A stretch of 64,000 nt of DNA from Paraliobacillus ryukyuensis. GTDB lineage: Bacteria; Bacillota; Bacilli; Bacillales; Amphibacillaceae. Location: contig NZ_QNRI01000007.1 in assembly GCF_003315295.1 (NCBI RefSeq), positions 62,001-126,000 of the forward strand. The letters are read 5' to 3'. Shown piece by piece: positions 44,350 through 53,671 of this stretch (positions within the stretch are counted from its first letter, which is position 1; every line of letters begins with the position of its first letter). Both the position numbers and the translations under genes were made by a program. The notes beneath the pieces are model-generated. The model made no database searches, had not been told where the DNA came from, and saw only the letters and a list, made by a program, of their open reading frames with translations.

Positions 44350-45636
44350 CTAAGATGCTTCTATTTGTTTATTATCTTTTGCTATGAATATGAAGACGAA
44401 CATACCTATGAGTAATAAAATCGCTGCAAGGTAAAAACCTACTTGCATGGAACCTGTTACATCAGCAATCCAACCTGTGATATAAGGTGCTAGAATAGCG
44501 CCTGACATCCCAATAAAGTTAAATACACTTAACGTTGTCGATAATGAATTTTTCGGTGAATTCTTCGTAACAAACGCTACCAGAATTGGATCAAGAGCTA
44601 ACTTCCCAGTTAATCCATAAATAATCAGTGCTACAATAAGCAAGGTGCGATCTGTTACAAACGCAATACCAAATGTCGTAATAATTGCTAGTGGTACAAG
44701 GAAATAAATAAATTTTTTCGTTGTCTTATACTTATCAGATAAACGTGCTAAGATCAGTGCTCCTGGGATTGATGCCCAAGGAACTAAGGACGAAATAAAA
44801 CCAACACTTGTTCCAGCAAAGCCACGTTCCACTTCTAAGAATCGAGGTAGCCATGTTAGAATCACGAAATTAGCGTAAATCGAACAAAATACTAGAATAA
44901 AGGTAACGACCAAGTTTTTATTTTTAAAAATTGACTTCAGACTAACTTTTTCATTTTTCGTTTCTTTTGTATCCGTTGAATTATTGACCTGTTCTTTTCC
45001 TTGATCTTCAGGACGAACAACTTTTTCTTTTAATAGGGTGTAGTACAAGATACCGAGAATAACAGTCGGTACTGCCATAATATAGAATGGCTGACTCCAG
45101 TGTTGACCGTTTTCAAGTACAAGCTTACTTGATAGTATATAACCTAGGGACGTACCAAAAGCCATTCCGCTGTTAATAATAGCTGTTCCTAATGTTAATT
45201 TTTTCGTAGGAATCGCTTCTGTTGATATCGCATAACTGGGACCATAAAAAGCCCCTTCTCCAACACCCGTTAAAATACGATAGAGCATGAAGACAATAAA
45301 GGCAGAAGCAATCCCGCTTAAATATGTGGTTACCCCAAAAAGGACAAAACCGAATGCAATAACCAGCTTTCTTCCTACCTTGTCCGCTAAGATACCGAAT
45401 GGAATTTGCGTTGCAGCGTATGCTAAGAAGAAAACACTATTAACCAGTCCTAATTGCGCATTACTTAAACCAAATTCGACACCGATATTCCCCATAACTG
45501 GATTTAAAATTGTACGATCGGCATACATTAAAATCCAGCCAAAGAAACCTAAAGCAACTACTTTCCACCAGTAACGTTCAGATACTGGTACTGCCTTATA
45601 TTTATCCACCAAGTTCATTTTTTTATTTGCTTCCAT
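44350..45636 (-). CDS. MFS transporter, anion/sugar-acid (ACS-like) type
   Basis: 428 residues with 12 helices. A cytosolic lead ([27 protein letters not shown]) is followed by [11 protein letters not shown] (near 81), the motif A of MFS carriers. The organic-anion branch (ACS/ExuT-like) is the best fit. It lies between the DUF2877 and carbamate kinase genes in one direction with short gaps, so it probably imports the substrate of the cluster or exports oxamate. Confidence 0.85.
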   Translation of the reverse strand: MEANKKMNLVDKYKAVPVSERYWWKVVALGFFGWILMYADRTILNPVMGNIGVEFGLSNAQLGLVNSVFFLAYAATQIPFGILADKVGRKLVIAFGFVLFGVTTYLSGIASAFIVFMLYRILTGVGEGAFYGPSYAISTEAIPTKKLTLGTAIINSGMAFGTSLGYILSSKLVLENGQHWSQPFYIMAVPTVILGILYYTLLKEKVVRPEDQGKEQVNNSTDTKETKNEKVSLKSIFKNKNLVVTFILVFCSIYANFVILTWLPRFLEVERGFAGTSVGFISSLVPWASIPGALILARLSDKYKTTKKFIYFLVPLAIITTFGIAFVTDRTLLIVALIIYGLTGKLALDPILVAFVTKNSPKNSLSTTLSVFNFIGMSGAILAPYITGWIADVTGSMQVGFYLAAILLLIGMFVFIFIAKDNKQIEAS

Positions 45637-45648
45637 TAGTAACCCTCC

Positions 45649-46488
45649 TCAACTTTTAGATACCATGTTTAGTCCTAACCAAAAGCCGTATAATGTGTCA
45701 TTTCCTGATGTATGTCCATATTGTTGAATTTCATCAATGACAACTTCTATTTCTTGCGTGTTATCTGCATCTAACAATTTAACTAAATCAACAAAGTTTT
45801 CACTAAGATGATCATGCAGCAGTGAATGGAAGTACGCCGTGCTAATATATGTTGTTTTGTTTTCTGCTACTTTATAAGCTAAACTATCAAGCCACTCTTG
45901 ATTTAAATGAAAGGAGATTACAGCCATTGTAAAACCCATTAATAAGTCATCGCCACTTGGTGTTAACCCAAGACCCCGCCCTAAAAAATAGTCTATAATA
46001 GCAAGTTTTGATGTCTTGTCTAGCTTGGGCATGTAACTTAATTGATCGAGCTTTTCTAGCAACTCATCATCCATCTTTAAACCTATTTGTTTCTCTAGTT
46101 TTTTCTCTTGTAAATAGCGATACAGCAAAGTTTGAGAGATAGTCTCTTTCTGACAAGAAATCGTCGGAAAAGATAAATCTATTCCTGTTAAACCTGTATA
46201 ATGAATGGCAATGACATCGCATTCGCTGTAAAGTACCAAGGCATGTTGTTTCTTGACAACTAAATCACCGACACGTACAGATTTTATTACGTGGTCTAGT
46301 CGTTCCTTGGAAATGTTAATACCGAATGCCGACAATGGTTGCTGTGTTTCACTTAAAAAGAGATGAGAATCATCAAATTGAATATTGATTCCACGCGTAA
46401 ATATGCTGTGGATTCGGCCTGTTTCAATTTTGTTTACAAGAGGGAGCAATAAACTACTTATTGCTCCACCTTTTATGTCATACACCAT
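45649..46488 (-). CDS. DUF2877 protein (AllH/YlbF-like)
   Basis: 279 residues, cytosolic. The most conserved block is GLGLTPSGDDLLMGF (near residue 172), the DUF2877 signature. In E. coli the DUF2877 protein YlbF (AllH) is one of three subunits needed for oxamate carbamoyltransferase with FdrA and YlbE. Its ATG overlaps the stop of the fused fdrA-ylbE gene (TAATG), so the products are made in step. This supports a physical complex. Confidence 0.85.
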   Translation of the reverse strand: MVYDIKGGAISSLLLPLVNKIETGRIHSIFTRGINIQFDDSHLFLSETQQPLSAFGINISKERLDHVIKSVRVGDLVVKKQHALVLYSECDVIAIHYTGLTGIDLSFPTISCQKETISQTLLYRYLQEKKLEKQIGLKMDDELLEKLDQLSYMPKLDKTSKLAIIDYFLGRGLGLTPSGDDLLMGFTMAVISFHLNQEWLDSLAYKVAENKTTYISTAYFHSLLHDHLSENFVDLVKLLDADNTQEIEVVIDEIQQYGHTSGNDTLYGFWLGLNMVSKS

Positions 46489-49487
46489 TAATCAACAGCA
46501 ATGCCTAGTTTGTCAGCGTAGGCAAGTAGTGCTTTTTCAAAACAAGCTAGTGGCGCACGTACGGTTCCTGCCCCTACTTGACCGATACCAGGCTCTTTGT
46601 GCGCAATACCTGTATTGATAATCGGTGTAATACCTGATTGCACAACTTTTTGAGCATCTATCCCTAAGCAAGCGCCTTTAAAGTCCCACGTAGGAATACT
46701 CCAATTGGAATTATTCGCAAGGCAAATCTCATTCATTTCTTCTGAAACGTCTAGTGCATCGGTAAATCCACCTGCACCAACAAAACGAGTTACACCAGGC
46801 GCAGCAATCATTGCCATACCACCTACACCGATGGTTTCTGTAATCGCACTGTCGCCGATATCAGGGTTAGCATCTGATTCAGAATAACCAGTGAAATATA
46901 AACCATTTGGTGTATTAACTGGTGCGGTAAACCATTCATCTCCCATTCCACTAATTCGCACACCGAAATTACGGCCATTTCTTGCCATGGTAGTAACTAC
47001 GGTTCCTTTCTGGATCTTACGTGCCGTGTCAACAGTTGCTTTTCCTGCTGCCATCATAATATTTAAGAAGAATTGATCGGTATCCGCTAAAAAGCTGATC
47101 ACACTATATTTATCCTCTTCATTGATATCTAGTTTCACAATAAGCGGCGTAATTTCTTTCAAGAAATTAAGAGATGCTGCGATATTTCTTTGGTGGAATT
47201 CATCCCCCATCGTAATAGCTTTCGCTATCATAACACTTAAGTTTAATCCACCTTTTTTGTGTTTTAATGCTTGTGAAAGTACAGGGCCTAATACATCTTT
47301 CATCCATTGCAAACGATCAACTACTTCTTGTGAATAAGCGCCAAATCGAAGTACTTTGCCAATTCCTTCATTTAGCGTACAGTAAGCTCTTGTACCATCT
47401 AATTTATTCTCAACCACAAGCACTGGCATATTACCTGAGGTAATACCACCCATTGGACCAACCGCATGGTGATGATGACAAGGTTCGAACGACACGCCTC
47501 CATTCTCAAGAAGTTCAAGCGCGCTATCTTCATCTTCTGCCCAACCTTCAAACAATACGGCACCGATACAAGAACCGCGCATTGGACCAGTCATATCTTT
47601 AAATTCAATTGGTGGTCCCGCATGTAGGATGACACGATCGTTGAGTACTTCGATCACATCTTTTGCTGGAACAACATCTACAAGGAATGGCTGCGTATTT
47701 TTCATTTGTTCCACAACATCTCGATTTCCTTGTTCCACATCGTCTAGCTTCATTAGCGCATTTAACACTTTGATGAGCTTTTTATTACCACCTGCTGCTG
47801 GTTTCCAGTTGTATTGCACGGTCGTTCCACCGTGCTCAATAATGGACTCCGTAAAACTCTTTAAGCCGATGTTTATCACACGTGGTTTTGTATTAAATAA
47901 GTCTTCTATATTGTCGCTTAACGTTGGTAAGGTAACTTTTTCAACGTTTACATCTGTTTGTTCTTTCGCATTGGTTTGATAATCAATACCTTTTAGTTTT
48001 AGCGCAAGACGAACAGCTTTTTCGTTACTGTCTTCCACTAATACACCAGCTTGTTTTAAGGTGCGAATTGACTTTTCATATCCTTGTGGGTCTTGTTCTG
48101 TTCCACAAACAGTAGCAACAAAGTGCAAGGTTCTTCCATCTTTTTCAGCAGTTTGTTTCGCCTCAACAATCGCAGGGGCCAACGCTTCTGCCATATCAGG
48201 ATGAGCACCATATCCAAGCACACAATCAAGTAAAATAACCCCTGTTTCTTTGTCTTCCGCATACGCTTTAATTTTCTCTGTGCGAACTTCTGGGTCAATC
48301 ATTGGGTGGGGTTTTCCTTGTGTATAAATGTCATCACCCAAGTCCATCACTTCATAACCGTTAGCCTTCAAGATGTAGCCTTCTTTTTTGATGAGTCCAC
48401 CTAAATCTAACGCATCAGAAATCAACATACCTGCTTCAGCCGCTAAAGTTCCGCCAGAATATAAGCCTTTCACTGTCTTTTCTTTCGATAATTCTGTATC
48501 TACATCATTCGCAAGCGGTTTAGAATAATTACGCTGTACAGACTCCCCTTCCGCTAGATCAACTGCGATTTTTGCCGTTTCTTCTAACGTATGGGCTAAG
48601 TACACATCACCCTCGTGGTGATCTGGTTTCTCTCCTAAGAAAATCGCAACAGCTGGTTTTGATAAGCTATGCAACAATTCAACAATTTCATCACGTACGT
48701 TCTTTTCTGGTGGCTTCGAAATAAAGACAATCACATCGGTTGGATCATGATGTTCCAATCCAATTAGAGCATCTTTAGCAGTGATCGCTCCTACCTCTTC
48801 ACTAAGATCACGTCCACCTGTTCCAATTGCATGAACCACACCACCACCAAGACGGTCAATGATAGTCGTTACTTCTTGAATACCTGTACCAGACGCTCCA
48901 ACAATACCGATATTTCCTGGTTTAACGGCATTTGTAAAAGCAAGTGGCGTACTGGATATAATTCCTGTCCCACAATCAGCTCCCATAAGGAGAAGTCCTT
49001 GTTCATGCGCTTTTCGTTTGAGACGGGCCTCTTCTGCTAGTGGAATATTATCGGTAAAGGAAAACACATTTAATCCTTGATCAAGTGCATTTTCAATTTC
49101 ATCGACGCCGTATTCACCCGGAATGGATAATAATGCAAGATTTGCATCTGGTAATTTATCCTGTGCCGATTTAAAACTATTTACCGTTTCAAAACTGCTT
49201 TTTTCACTTTTAACTGCTAAGTCATTTAAGAATCTTTCTGACTCTTTTAAAGCGTTTTCAAATACATCCTCATTCACAGCATCAATCACGATTACCATAT
49301 CACTTGGCGATGCATCATTTGCTTCCTCTGTTAATAGACCACTATTTTTAAAAATGTCTTTATTCGCATCCGTTCCCATCATAATCGAACATTTTTTCAC
49401 ACCTTCCATGCCATTGATGGCATTGGTTAGTAGCATTAAGTTAATGGAATCCTGATAGCTATTTTTCTTAATCACTGTTTTTAACAT
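46488..49487 (-). CDS. fused FdrA-YlbE (AllF-AllG) protein
   Basis: 999 residues from the ATG at 49487, with GGAGG 7 bases upstream. The first ~515 residues are FdrA-like, a succinyl-CoA-ligase fold with IGIVGASGTGIQEVTTIIDRL near 192, DCGTGII near 176 and LLDCVLGYGAHPDM near 417. Residues ~535-995 are a complete DUF1116/YlbE protein (INIGLKSFTESIIEHG; MRGSCIGAVLFEGWAED; FEPCHHHHAVGPMGGITSGN). In E. coli these are separate fdrA and ylbE genes. Oxalurate + phosphate to oxamate + carbamoyl phosphate is the known reaction of the complex. The substrate here is inferred. Confidence 0.88.
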   Translation of the reverse strand: MLKTVIKKNSYQDSINLMLLTNAINGMEGVKKCSIMMGTDANKDIFKNSGLLTEEANDASPSDMVIVIDAVNEDVFENALKESERFLNDLAVKSEKSSFETVNSFKSAQDKLPDANLALLSIPGEYGVDEIENALDQGLNVFSFTDNIPLAEEARLKRKAHEQGLLLMGADCGTGIISSTPLAFTNAVKPGNIGIVGASGTGIQEVTTIIDRLGGGVVHAIGTGGRDLSEEVGAITAKDALIGLEHHDPTDVIVFISKPPEKNVRDEIVELLHSLSKPAVAIFLGEKPDHHEGDVYLAHTLEETAKIAVDLAEGESVQRNYSKPLANDVDTELSKEKTVKGLYSGGTLAAEAGMLISDALDLGGLIKKEGYILKANGYEVMDLGDDIYTQGKPHPMIDPEVRTEKIKAYAEDKETGVILLDCVLGYGAHPDMAEALAPAIVEAKQTAEKDGRTLHFVATVCGTEQDPQGYEKSIRTLKQAGVLVEDSNEKAVRLALKLKGIDYQTNAKEQTDVNVEKVTLPTLSDNIEDLFNTKPRVINIGLKSFTESIIEHGGTTVQYNWKPAAGGNKKLIKVLNALMKLDDVEQGNRDVVEQMKNTQPFLVDVVPAKDVIEVLNDRVILHAGPPIEFKDMTGPMRGSCIGAVLFEGWAEDEDSALELLENGGVSFEPCHHHHAVGPMGGITSGNMPVLVVENKLDGTRAYCTLNEGIGKVLRFGAYSQEVVDRLQWMKDVLGPVLSQALKHKKGGLNLSVMIAKAITMGDEFHQRNIAASLNFLKEITPLIVKLDINEEDKYSVISFLADTDQFFLNIMMAAGKATVDTARKIQKGTVVTTMARNGRNFGVRISGMGDEWFTAPVNTPNGLYFTGYSESDANPDIGDSAITETIGVGGMAMIAAPGVTRFVGAGGFTDALDVSEEMNEICLANNSNWSIPTWDFKGACLGIDAQKVVQSGITPIINTGIAHKEPGIGQVGAGTVRAPLACFEKALLAYADKLGIAVD

Positions 49488-49546
49488 TTTCAAACCTCCT
49501 TGTTTGCGTTAATATAAATATAGCATGCGGGTTTTTAGATTACATT

Positions 49547-49582
49547 GGCTAAAAAATCTAGAAATATATGATTTTTTTAGCC
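49547..49582. promoter_or_regulatory. inverted repeat in the pucR-fdrA divergent promoter
   Basis: GGCTAAAAAATC…GATTTTTTTAGCC (arms 12-13 bases) is centred in the 114-base region between the divergent genes. It is the best candidate for the PucR-type operator. Confidence 0.6.
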
Positions 49583-49607
49583 GTTTCGGATAAAAGGAGA
49601 ATAAAAC

Positions 49608-51209
49608 ATGAATGCGCTTAATTTAATACGACTAGAACCGTTAAAAAAAGCAAAAATTATCGCGGGTGAATCCGGCTGTGAAAATGTAGTGACGGGTGTC
49701 AATGTGTTAGAGGCACTTGATATTGAAAATTGGGGGAAAAAGGGACAAGTTATTTTAACGAGCTTTTTTGCTTTTAAAGATTTATCGAACCAAACGTTAT
49801 CTTCTTTCTTTGATAAAATGGCATCGATTGGTATTTCAGCCATCATCGTCAAGATTGACCGCTTTGTGCAACATGTCCCTGAATTAATGATTCAGCTCTG
49901 CCATCAGCATGGTATTCTATTGATTCAAATTGATAAAGACGTCAAGTATGAAGCAATCGTACTCGCTATCTTGGAACCAATCATTAATCGAAATGTCGCG
50001 CTACTTAACAGATACTACGAGATTCATAGTGAAATTACCCAACTCGCTCTAAAGATGCCTTCTATTCATGCTATTTTAGAAGAATTCAAACAAATGATTC
50101 AGCTCGATTTCACGCTGTTTAATACACTTAAGAAAACACAAATTACGACCAATACAAACTTATCCACGTACCGCACAATGCAGAAGACAGCTATCAAACA
50201 AGAGAAGTATATGTTTTACAGCTACAAACGCTGTGATGTCGTGTATACATCCGAAAACAAAGAAATAAATGGAGCTCAAATCCGAGTACAAATTCCTTGT
50301 TTAGAACATGATGAGTATGAATTGATTATTCACGAACGAAACACACATATTAGTGAAGAAGATTTCATGGTATTGGAGAATGCTGTGAAGTTTCTTCAAA
50401 TGGAGCTATTAAAAAAATACGCATTATCACAAAATATCTATCAACAAAAGAACAATATTTTAAATGATTTGCTAAATAATAGAGTACATGAAGAAAAAGA
50501 CGTGGATGATATCTTGGATTACTTAAACATTGATAAATACGACTATTATCAAGTTGCCATTGTGAAGTTTTATCAACTGGATGGCGTCGATACACTGCAG
50601 AAAGATTACACAAAAATCTTAAAAAAAATGCGTTATCAATTAAAAGTACCATCCAATCGATTTGCCTATATGGAGAATACCAATCGGATGGTTTTGTTAG
50701 CTAACTTGCGTGAAGTGGACCAGACACTTGACGAAAATAAAATAAAAGAAACAGTACACCAAGTGATGAACAATCATACACGAGATTACTTTCATATCAG
50801 CATGAGTTCAGTCGTCAATCGCGAGAATATCCACAAAGCAAATACCGAAGCATTGAAAACGCAAAAAATCTTAGATTTGTTTTATCCGCACAATTCTGTT
50901 TTAAATTATCAACGCTTAGGGATTTATAAATTATTGTTAGACCTGGACAAGTTAGATGAAGCAAAAAGCTTTATTTCACCAGAAATTGTTGCTTTTAAAC
51001 AAGACTACCCTGAACTATTTGAGACGTTATCTGTTTTCATAGATAGCCATCAAAGTTATACGAAAACATCCGATATCTTATTTTTACACCATAAGACGAT
51101 TCGGTATCGCATGAATAAAATAAAAGAACTACTTCAAATCGATTTCGATAATCCAGAAGATATTTTACAGATACAAATTGCGACACGTTTATTTAAGTTG
51201 CTTCATTAA
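49608..51209 (+). CDS. PucR-family transcriptional regulator
   Basis: 533 residues. The N-terminal PucR domain (about 10-125) includes ENVVTGVNVLEALDIENW and ILTSFFAFKDL. A central GGDEF-like/CdaR region follows. The C-terminal HTH_30 reads SQSYTKTSDILFLHHKTIRY and RMNKIKELL (about 485-515). PucR proteins activate purine and allantoin catabolism genes in response to a pathway intermediate. It is divergent from the FdrA cluster and most likely its activator. GGAGAA precedes the ATG. Confidence 0.88.
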   Translation: MNALNLIRLEPLKKAKIIAGESGCENVVTGVNVLEALDIENWGKKGQVILTSFFAFKDLSNQTLSSFFDKMASIGISAIIVKIDRFVQHVPELMIQLCHQHGILLIQIDKDVKYEAIVLAILEPIINRNVALLNRYYEIHSEITQLALKMPSIHAILEEFKQMIQLDFTLFNTLKKTQITTNTNLSTYRTMQKTAIKQEKYMFYSYKRCDVVYTSENKEINGAQIRVQIPCLEHDEYELIIHERNTHISEEDFMVLENAVKFLQMELLKKYALSQNIYQQKNNILNDLLNNRVHEEKDVDDILDYLNIDKYDYYQVAIVKFYQLDGVDTLQKDYTKILKKMRYQLKVPSNRFAYMENTNRMVLLANLREVDQTLDENKIKETVHQVMNNHTRDYFHISMSSVVNRENIHKANTEALKTQKILDLFYPHNSVLNYQRLGIYKLLLDLDKLDEAKSFISPEIVAFKQDYPELFETLSVFIDSHQSYTKTSDILFLHHKTIRYRMNKIKELLQIDFDNPEDILQIQIATRLFKLLH

Positions 51210-51251
51210 GATAATAGACGTACGTCAATTACTAACAAGGAGGAACCGTTG

Positions 51252-52118
51252 ATGCAATCACCTATCACCTATACCTATAAATCTACTACGAATATCAACA
51301 TGTCGATGAGTCTTTATCGTGCAACAAATACAAGAAAAAATGTTACCATTCTCTACTTCCACGGAGGTGGGCTGCTGTACGGTGAACGTGATGATCTACC
51401 CGCTATTTATGTGGATCAATTCACAGATGCAGGCTATGATCTATTGACCTGTGATTATCCACTTGCACCTGAAGTAACCATTGATACAATTCATCAATCT
51501 ATTTTTGAATTAACGATGTATTATCACAAAAATCGTGACACTGTTTTTGATTTAACGAACAATGAGATGATTCTTTTTGGACGTTCGGCAGGAGCTTATC
51601 TCGCCCTGTATTTATGTAGAACATTGCAAAAACAAGCGAAGTTAAACCCGCTTGCAGTGATTAGTCTATATGGATATCCAGGTTTTCAAGCACCTGAATT
51701 TCATCAGCCGAATAAGCATTACTTACAGTTTCCTAAAGTGGAAGATAGTACGATAAAAGGCATATTATCTGATACCTATGTTACAGAAGGCGCGAAAGAA
51801 AAACGTTTTTCTTTATATATAAAAGCACGCCAAGAAGGGAATTGGATTAACTATTTGCAACCAAAAGCAGATATCGAGACATATGCGGTTACATCAGAAG
51901 ATTTAAGTCATTTTCCACCAACGATCTTAGCTGCATCAACACATGACCCGGATGTAGCCTATCGTTTATCCAAACAAATGAGCCGAACCATCCCAAAAGC
52001 AAAGTGCCTTACCATCTACGGCGAAATACATGACTTTGATAGGGATACAACAGATTCTACAGGTATGAAGACATACGAACAGATTTTGAAATGGCTGGAG
52101 GAGAAAGTTATTTCTTAA
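51252..52118 (+). CDS. alpha/beta hydrolase
   Basis: 288 residues from the ATG at 51252 (AAGGAGG upstream). Oxyanion-hole HGGG is in YFHGGGLLYGERD near 34 and the nucleophile elbow GRSAGAY near 113. An Asp in STHDPDV (near 237) and His in EIHDFD (near 260) complete the triad of the hormone-sensitive-lipase type. There is no signal peptide. It follows pucR by 42 bases and is probably co-transcribed, so an ester or amide hydrolysis step linked to the FdrA pathway is possible. Confidence 0.78.
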   Translation: MQSPITYTYKSTTNINMSMSLYRATNTRKNVTILYFHGGGLLYGERDDLPAIYVDQFTDAGYDLLTCDYPLAPEVTIDTIHQSIFELTMYYHKNRDTVFDLTNNEMILFGRSAGAYLALYLCRTLQKQAKLNPLAVISLYGYPGFQAPEFHQPNKHYLQFPKVEDSTIKGILSDTYVTEGAKEKRFSLYIKARQEGNWINYLQPKADIETYAVTSEDLSHFPPTILAASTHDPDVAYRLSKQMSRTIPKAKCLTIYGEIHDFDRDTTDSTGMKTYEQILKWLEEKVIS

Positions 52119-52152
52119 TGGCGAGTATAATGGTTATTTTGCCATCTAATTC

Positions 52153-52204
52153 AAAAAGGCGAGACAGGACTTGGCGCTTCCCCCATCCTCTCTTGTCTTT
52201 TTTG
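52153..52204 (+). terminator. intrinsic terminator
   Basis: AAAAAGGCGAGACAGGA pairs with TCCTCTCTTGTCTTTT with wobbles, then TTTT. It ends the pucR-esterase unit. Confidence 0.75.
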
Positions 52205-52205
52205 A

Positions 52206-52853
52206 AAATAGTATTTATTTTGTGTGCTTAGATTAGATACCGTGGGTAACAATAATTTATATTTTCAGTAACAATTATATCAAATAATTTAACTAAACTG
52301 AGAAACTGTTAATCACGTTTCAAAGGTGGACATATATTGTAAATAGTACTAATACTTCAAGCCCCTAATTGACTTAAGTATAAAATCAAACGAAACAACT
52401 AAGTGTATATGTAGTTTTTTGGATAAAATAATTATCTTTCCTATATTGAAAAATAAGGGGGGATAATATTTAAATAAATTATATCTAAAGTTTCTCTTAA
52501 CTAGCATTTCTCCGTTTTATATCTCCATAGAACATGTTGTTTATCTTAAATTTTTATTTTAATTCTATACAATACAAGCATTTAGCTACTGTCCTATACG
52601 CCTAAATCGATAACTTTAATAAATATTACTTTTTCGTCTTGTTGCACACATCACACAATTACAGATAGATTTCCCTCCGTTCTTTAAATATCAACATGGA
52701 CGAATGCTTGCTAAAATTACCATCATAAGAAATGTTAATAAGCAATGGACAACTACGAAACAAAGACCTTAACTCAAAGACATTATTGTGATACTAGATT
52801 TAATCTTAAAAGCAACAAAACTAACTAATTTTACATTTTTTTCTTATAAACTA
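52206..52853. other. intergenic, nothing recognised
   Basis: About 650 bases of AT-rich DNA with frequent stops in all frames. No ORF with a ribosome binding site, no clear repeat and no RNA fold was seen. It marks the change from the catabolic cluster to the accessory region. Confidence 0.4.
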
Positions 52854-52882
52854 TTCACAATTAATTGGTGTTTATTTATAAT
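52854..52882 (+). promoter_or_regulatory. promoter of the secreted-peptide gene
   Basis: TTCACA (52854-52859), a 17-base spacer and TATAAT (52877-52882) form a good sigma-A promoter, with the start of transcription near 52889 and the peptide ATG at 52914. Confidence 0.65.
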
Positions 52883-52913
52883 ACAATTATCAAATATATG
52901 GAGGTTGTATTTT

Positions 52914-53118
52914 ATGAAGAAACTATTGATCGTTACACTAACTTTCATCATGTTTTTAACCGTATCTACTACTTCTGTGTTTGCTCGAACAGGAACATCT
53001 TCTGTAAAGGAAAAAAAGTAATCTAATAGTTGGAAAAGCTGGTAGTGTTTCCTTTGGCGTATCACATACTTCAAATTTCTATAAATATATTTATAAAGAA
53101 GGATACAAGTATTTCTAA
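52914..53118 (+). pseudogene. secreted peptide gene with a one-base frameshift
   Basis: GGAGG and the ATG at 52914 start MKKLLIVTLTFIMFLTVSTT then SVFARTGTSSVKEKK, a clear signal peptide with a short tail that stops at 53021. In the frame one base back, the sequence directly after an A7 run continues SNLIVGKAGSVSFGVSHTSN, FYKYIYKEGYKYF, and stops at 53118. Removing one A gives a 67-residue secreted peptide. The mature part would be about 43 residues, Gly/Ser/Tyr/Lys-rich and basic, like a small bacteriocin or signalling peptide. The A run may be a mutation, a slippery switch or a sequencing error. A small membrane protein follows at once. Confidence 0.6.
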
Positions 53119-53136
53119 TTGAGTGAGGGGCAGTAT

Positions 53137-53352
53137 ATGAATAAAAATATTAAAAATTTCATTCTACTAATTGTAGGTATAATAGTTGGCTTAGTTATAG
53201 CGTTTTCTCCTGTCATTATAACCGGCACATGGTATAATGTAGAAAGAACAATAGGCAACCTACTAATTGCAGAATTTGTATTGAGAACAAGCTCGATTAT
53301 CGTTGGTTTATTGGTAGTTTATGATACCGTAAAAACTTTTAGTAGAGGCTAG
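53137..53352 (+). CDS. two-helix membrane protein, possible immunity partner
   Basis: 71 residues from the ATG at 53137 (GAGGGG upstream). Two hydrophobic helices (about 6-27 and 40-62) flank a short loop (TGTWYNVERTIGN), with basic ends. The start lies 18 bases after the full-frame stop of the secreted-peptide gene, and both share one promoter and terminator. Small two-helix proteins beside secreted peptides often give self-immunity; that role is inference. The family was not recognised. Confidence 0.55.
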   Translation: MNKNIKNFILLIVGIIVGLVIAFSPVIITGTWYNVERTIGNLLIAEFVLRTSSIIVGLLVVYDTVKTFSRG

Positions 53353-53373
53353 GCATAACTAGTCTTTGATAAC

Positions 53374-53420
53374 AAAAAAAGATCTTGATCACTAAAAACA
53401 TGTTGATTGAGAACTTTTTT
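53374..53420 (+). terminator. intrinsic terminator of the peptide operon
   Basis: AAAAAAGATCTTGATCA pairs imperfectly with TTGATTGAGAACTTTTTT. Confidence 0.7.
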
Positions 53421-53514
53421 GATCCTTCTTTATGCATGCTTAGAATGACTTAATATAATAGCCGTTCTGGCGGTGAAATCCCTAATGTTCACCACCATGA
53501 AAGCGAATCTTCAT

Positions 53515-53534
53515 TTGTCAAACTAAGTGTAACC
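53515..53534. repeat. 20-bp insertion-sequence-end remnant, copy 1
   Basis: TTGTCAAACTAAGTGTAACC. The same 20 bases occur at 54714-54733. With its flank (CTATCC) it matches the right end of the IS3-family element at 59211 (TGTCCAACTTAGTGTAGCCTATCC) at 20 of 24 positions. It overlaps the stop codon of the truncated DUF4176 gene. Confidence 0.6.
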
Positions 53535-53671
53535 TATCCAATTTCTTCTTTTGGAGCCTGCAAACCCTCTTTTTCCTCACCTGTAACTAACTGTTTTCTT
53601 CCATAAATCATTAAGCGTTTATTTCCACCTTTTAATAAGACTATCGTTCCGTTTGGTAATAGTGTCTCCAT
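53534..53671 (-). CDS. DUF4176 protein, truncated
   Basis: 45 residues starting METLLPNGTIVLLKGGNKRL, then MIYGRKQLVTGEE. This is the N-terminal half of DUF4176, a small domain found in type VII secretion (LXG effector) operons. Family members continue for 30-40 more residues; here the frame ends at a TAG within an IS-end-like sequence, so it looks cut short by an insertion or deletion. Its ATG overlaps the upstream stop codon (TAATG), with AAGGAGTGGAG before it. Confidence 0.6.
   Translation of the reverse strand: METLLPNGTIVLLKGGNKRLMIYGRKQLVTGEEKEGLQAPKEEIG

Noticed and set aside
48056-48298. 80-codon minus-strand ORF
   Set aside because: Out-of-frame shadow inside the FdrA-YlbE fusion gene.
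52788-52913. N-terminal extension of the secreted peptide
   Set aside because: The upstream frame overlaps the promoter and lacks a ribosome binding site; GGAGG marks the ATG at 52914.
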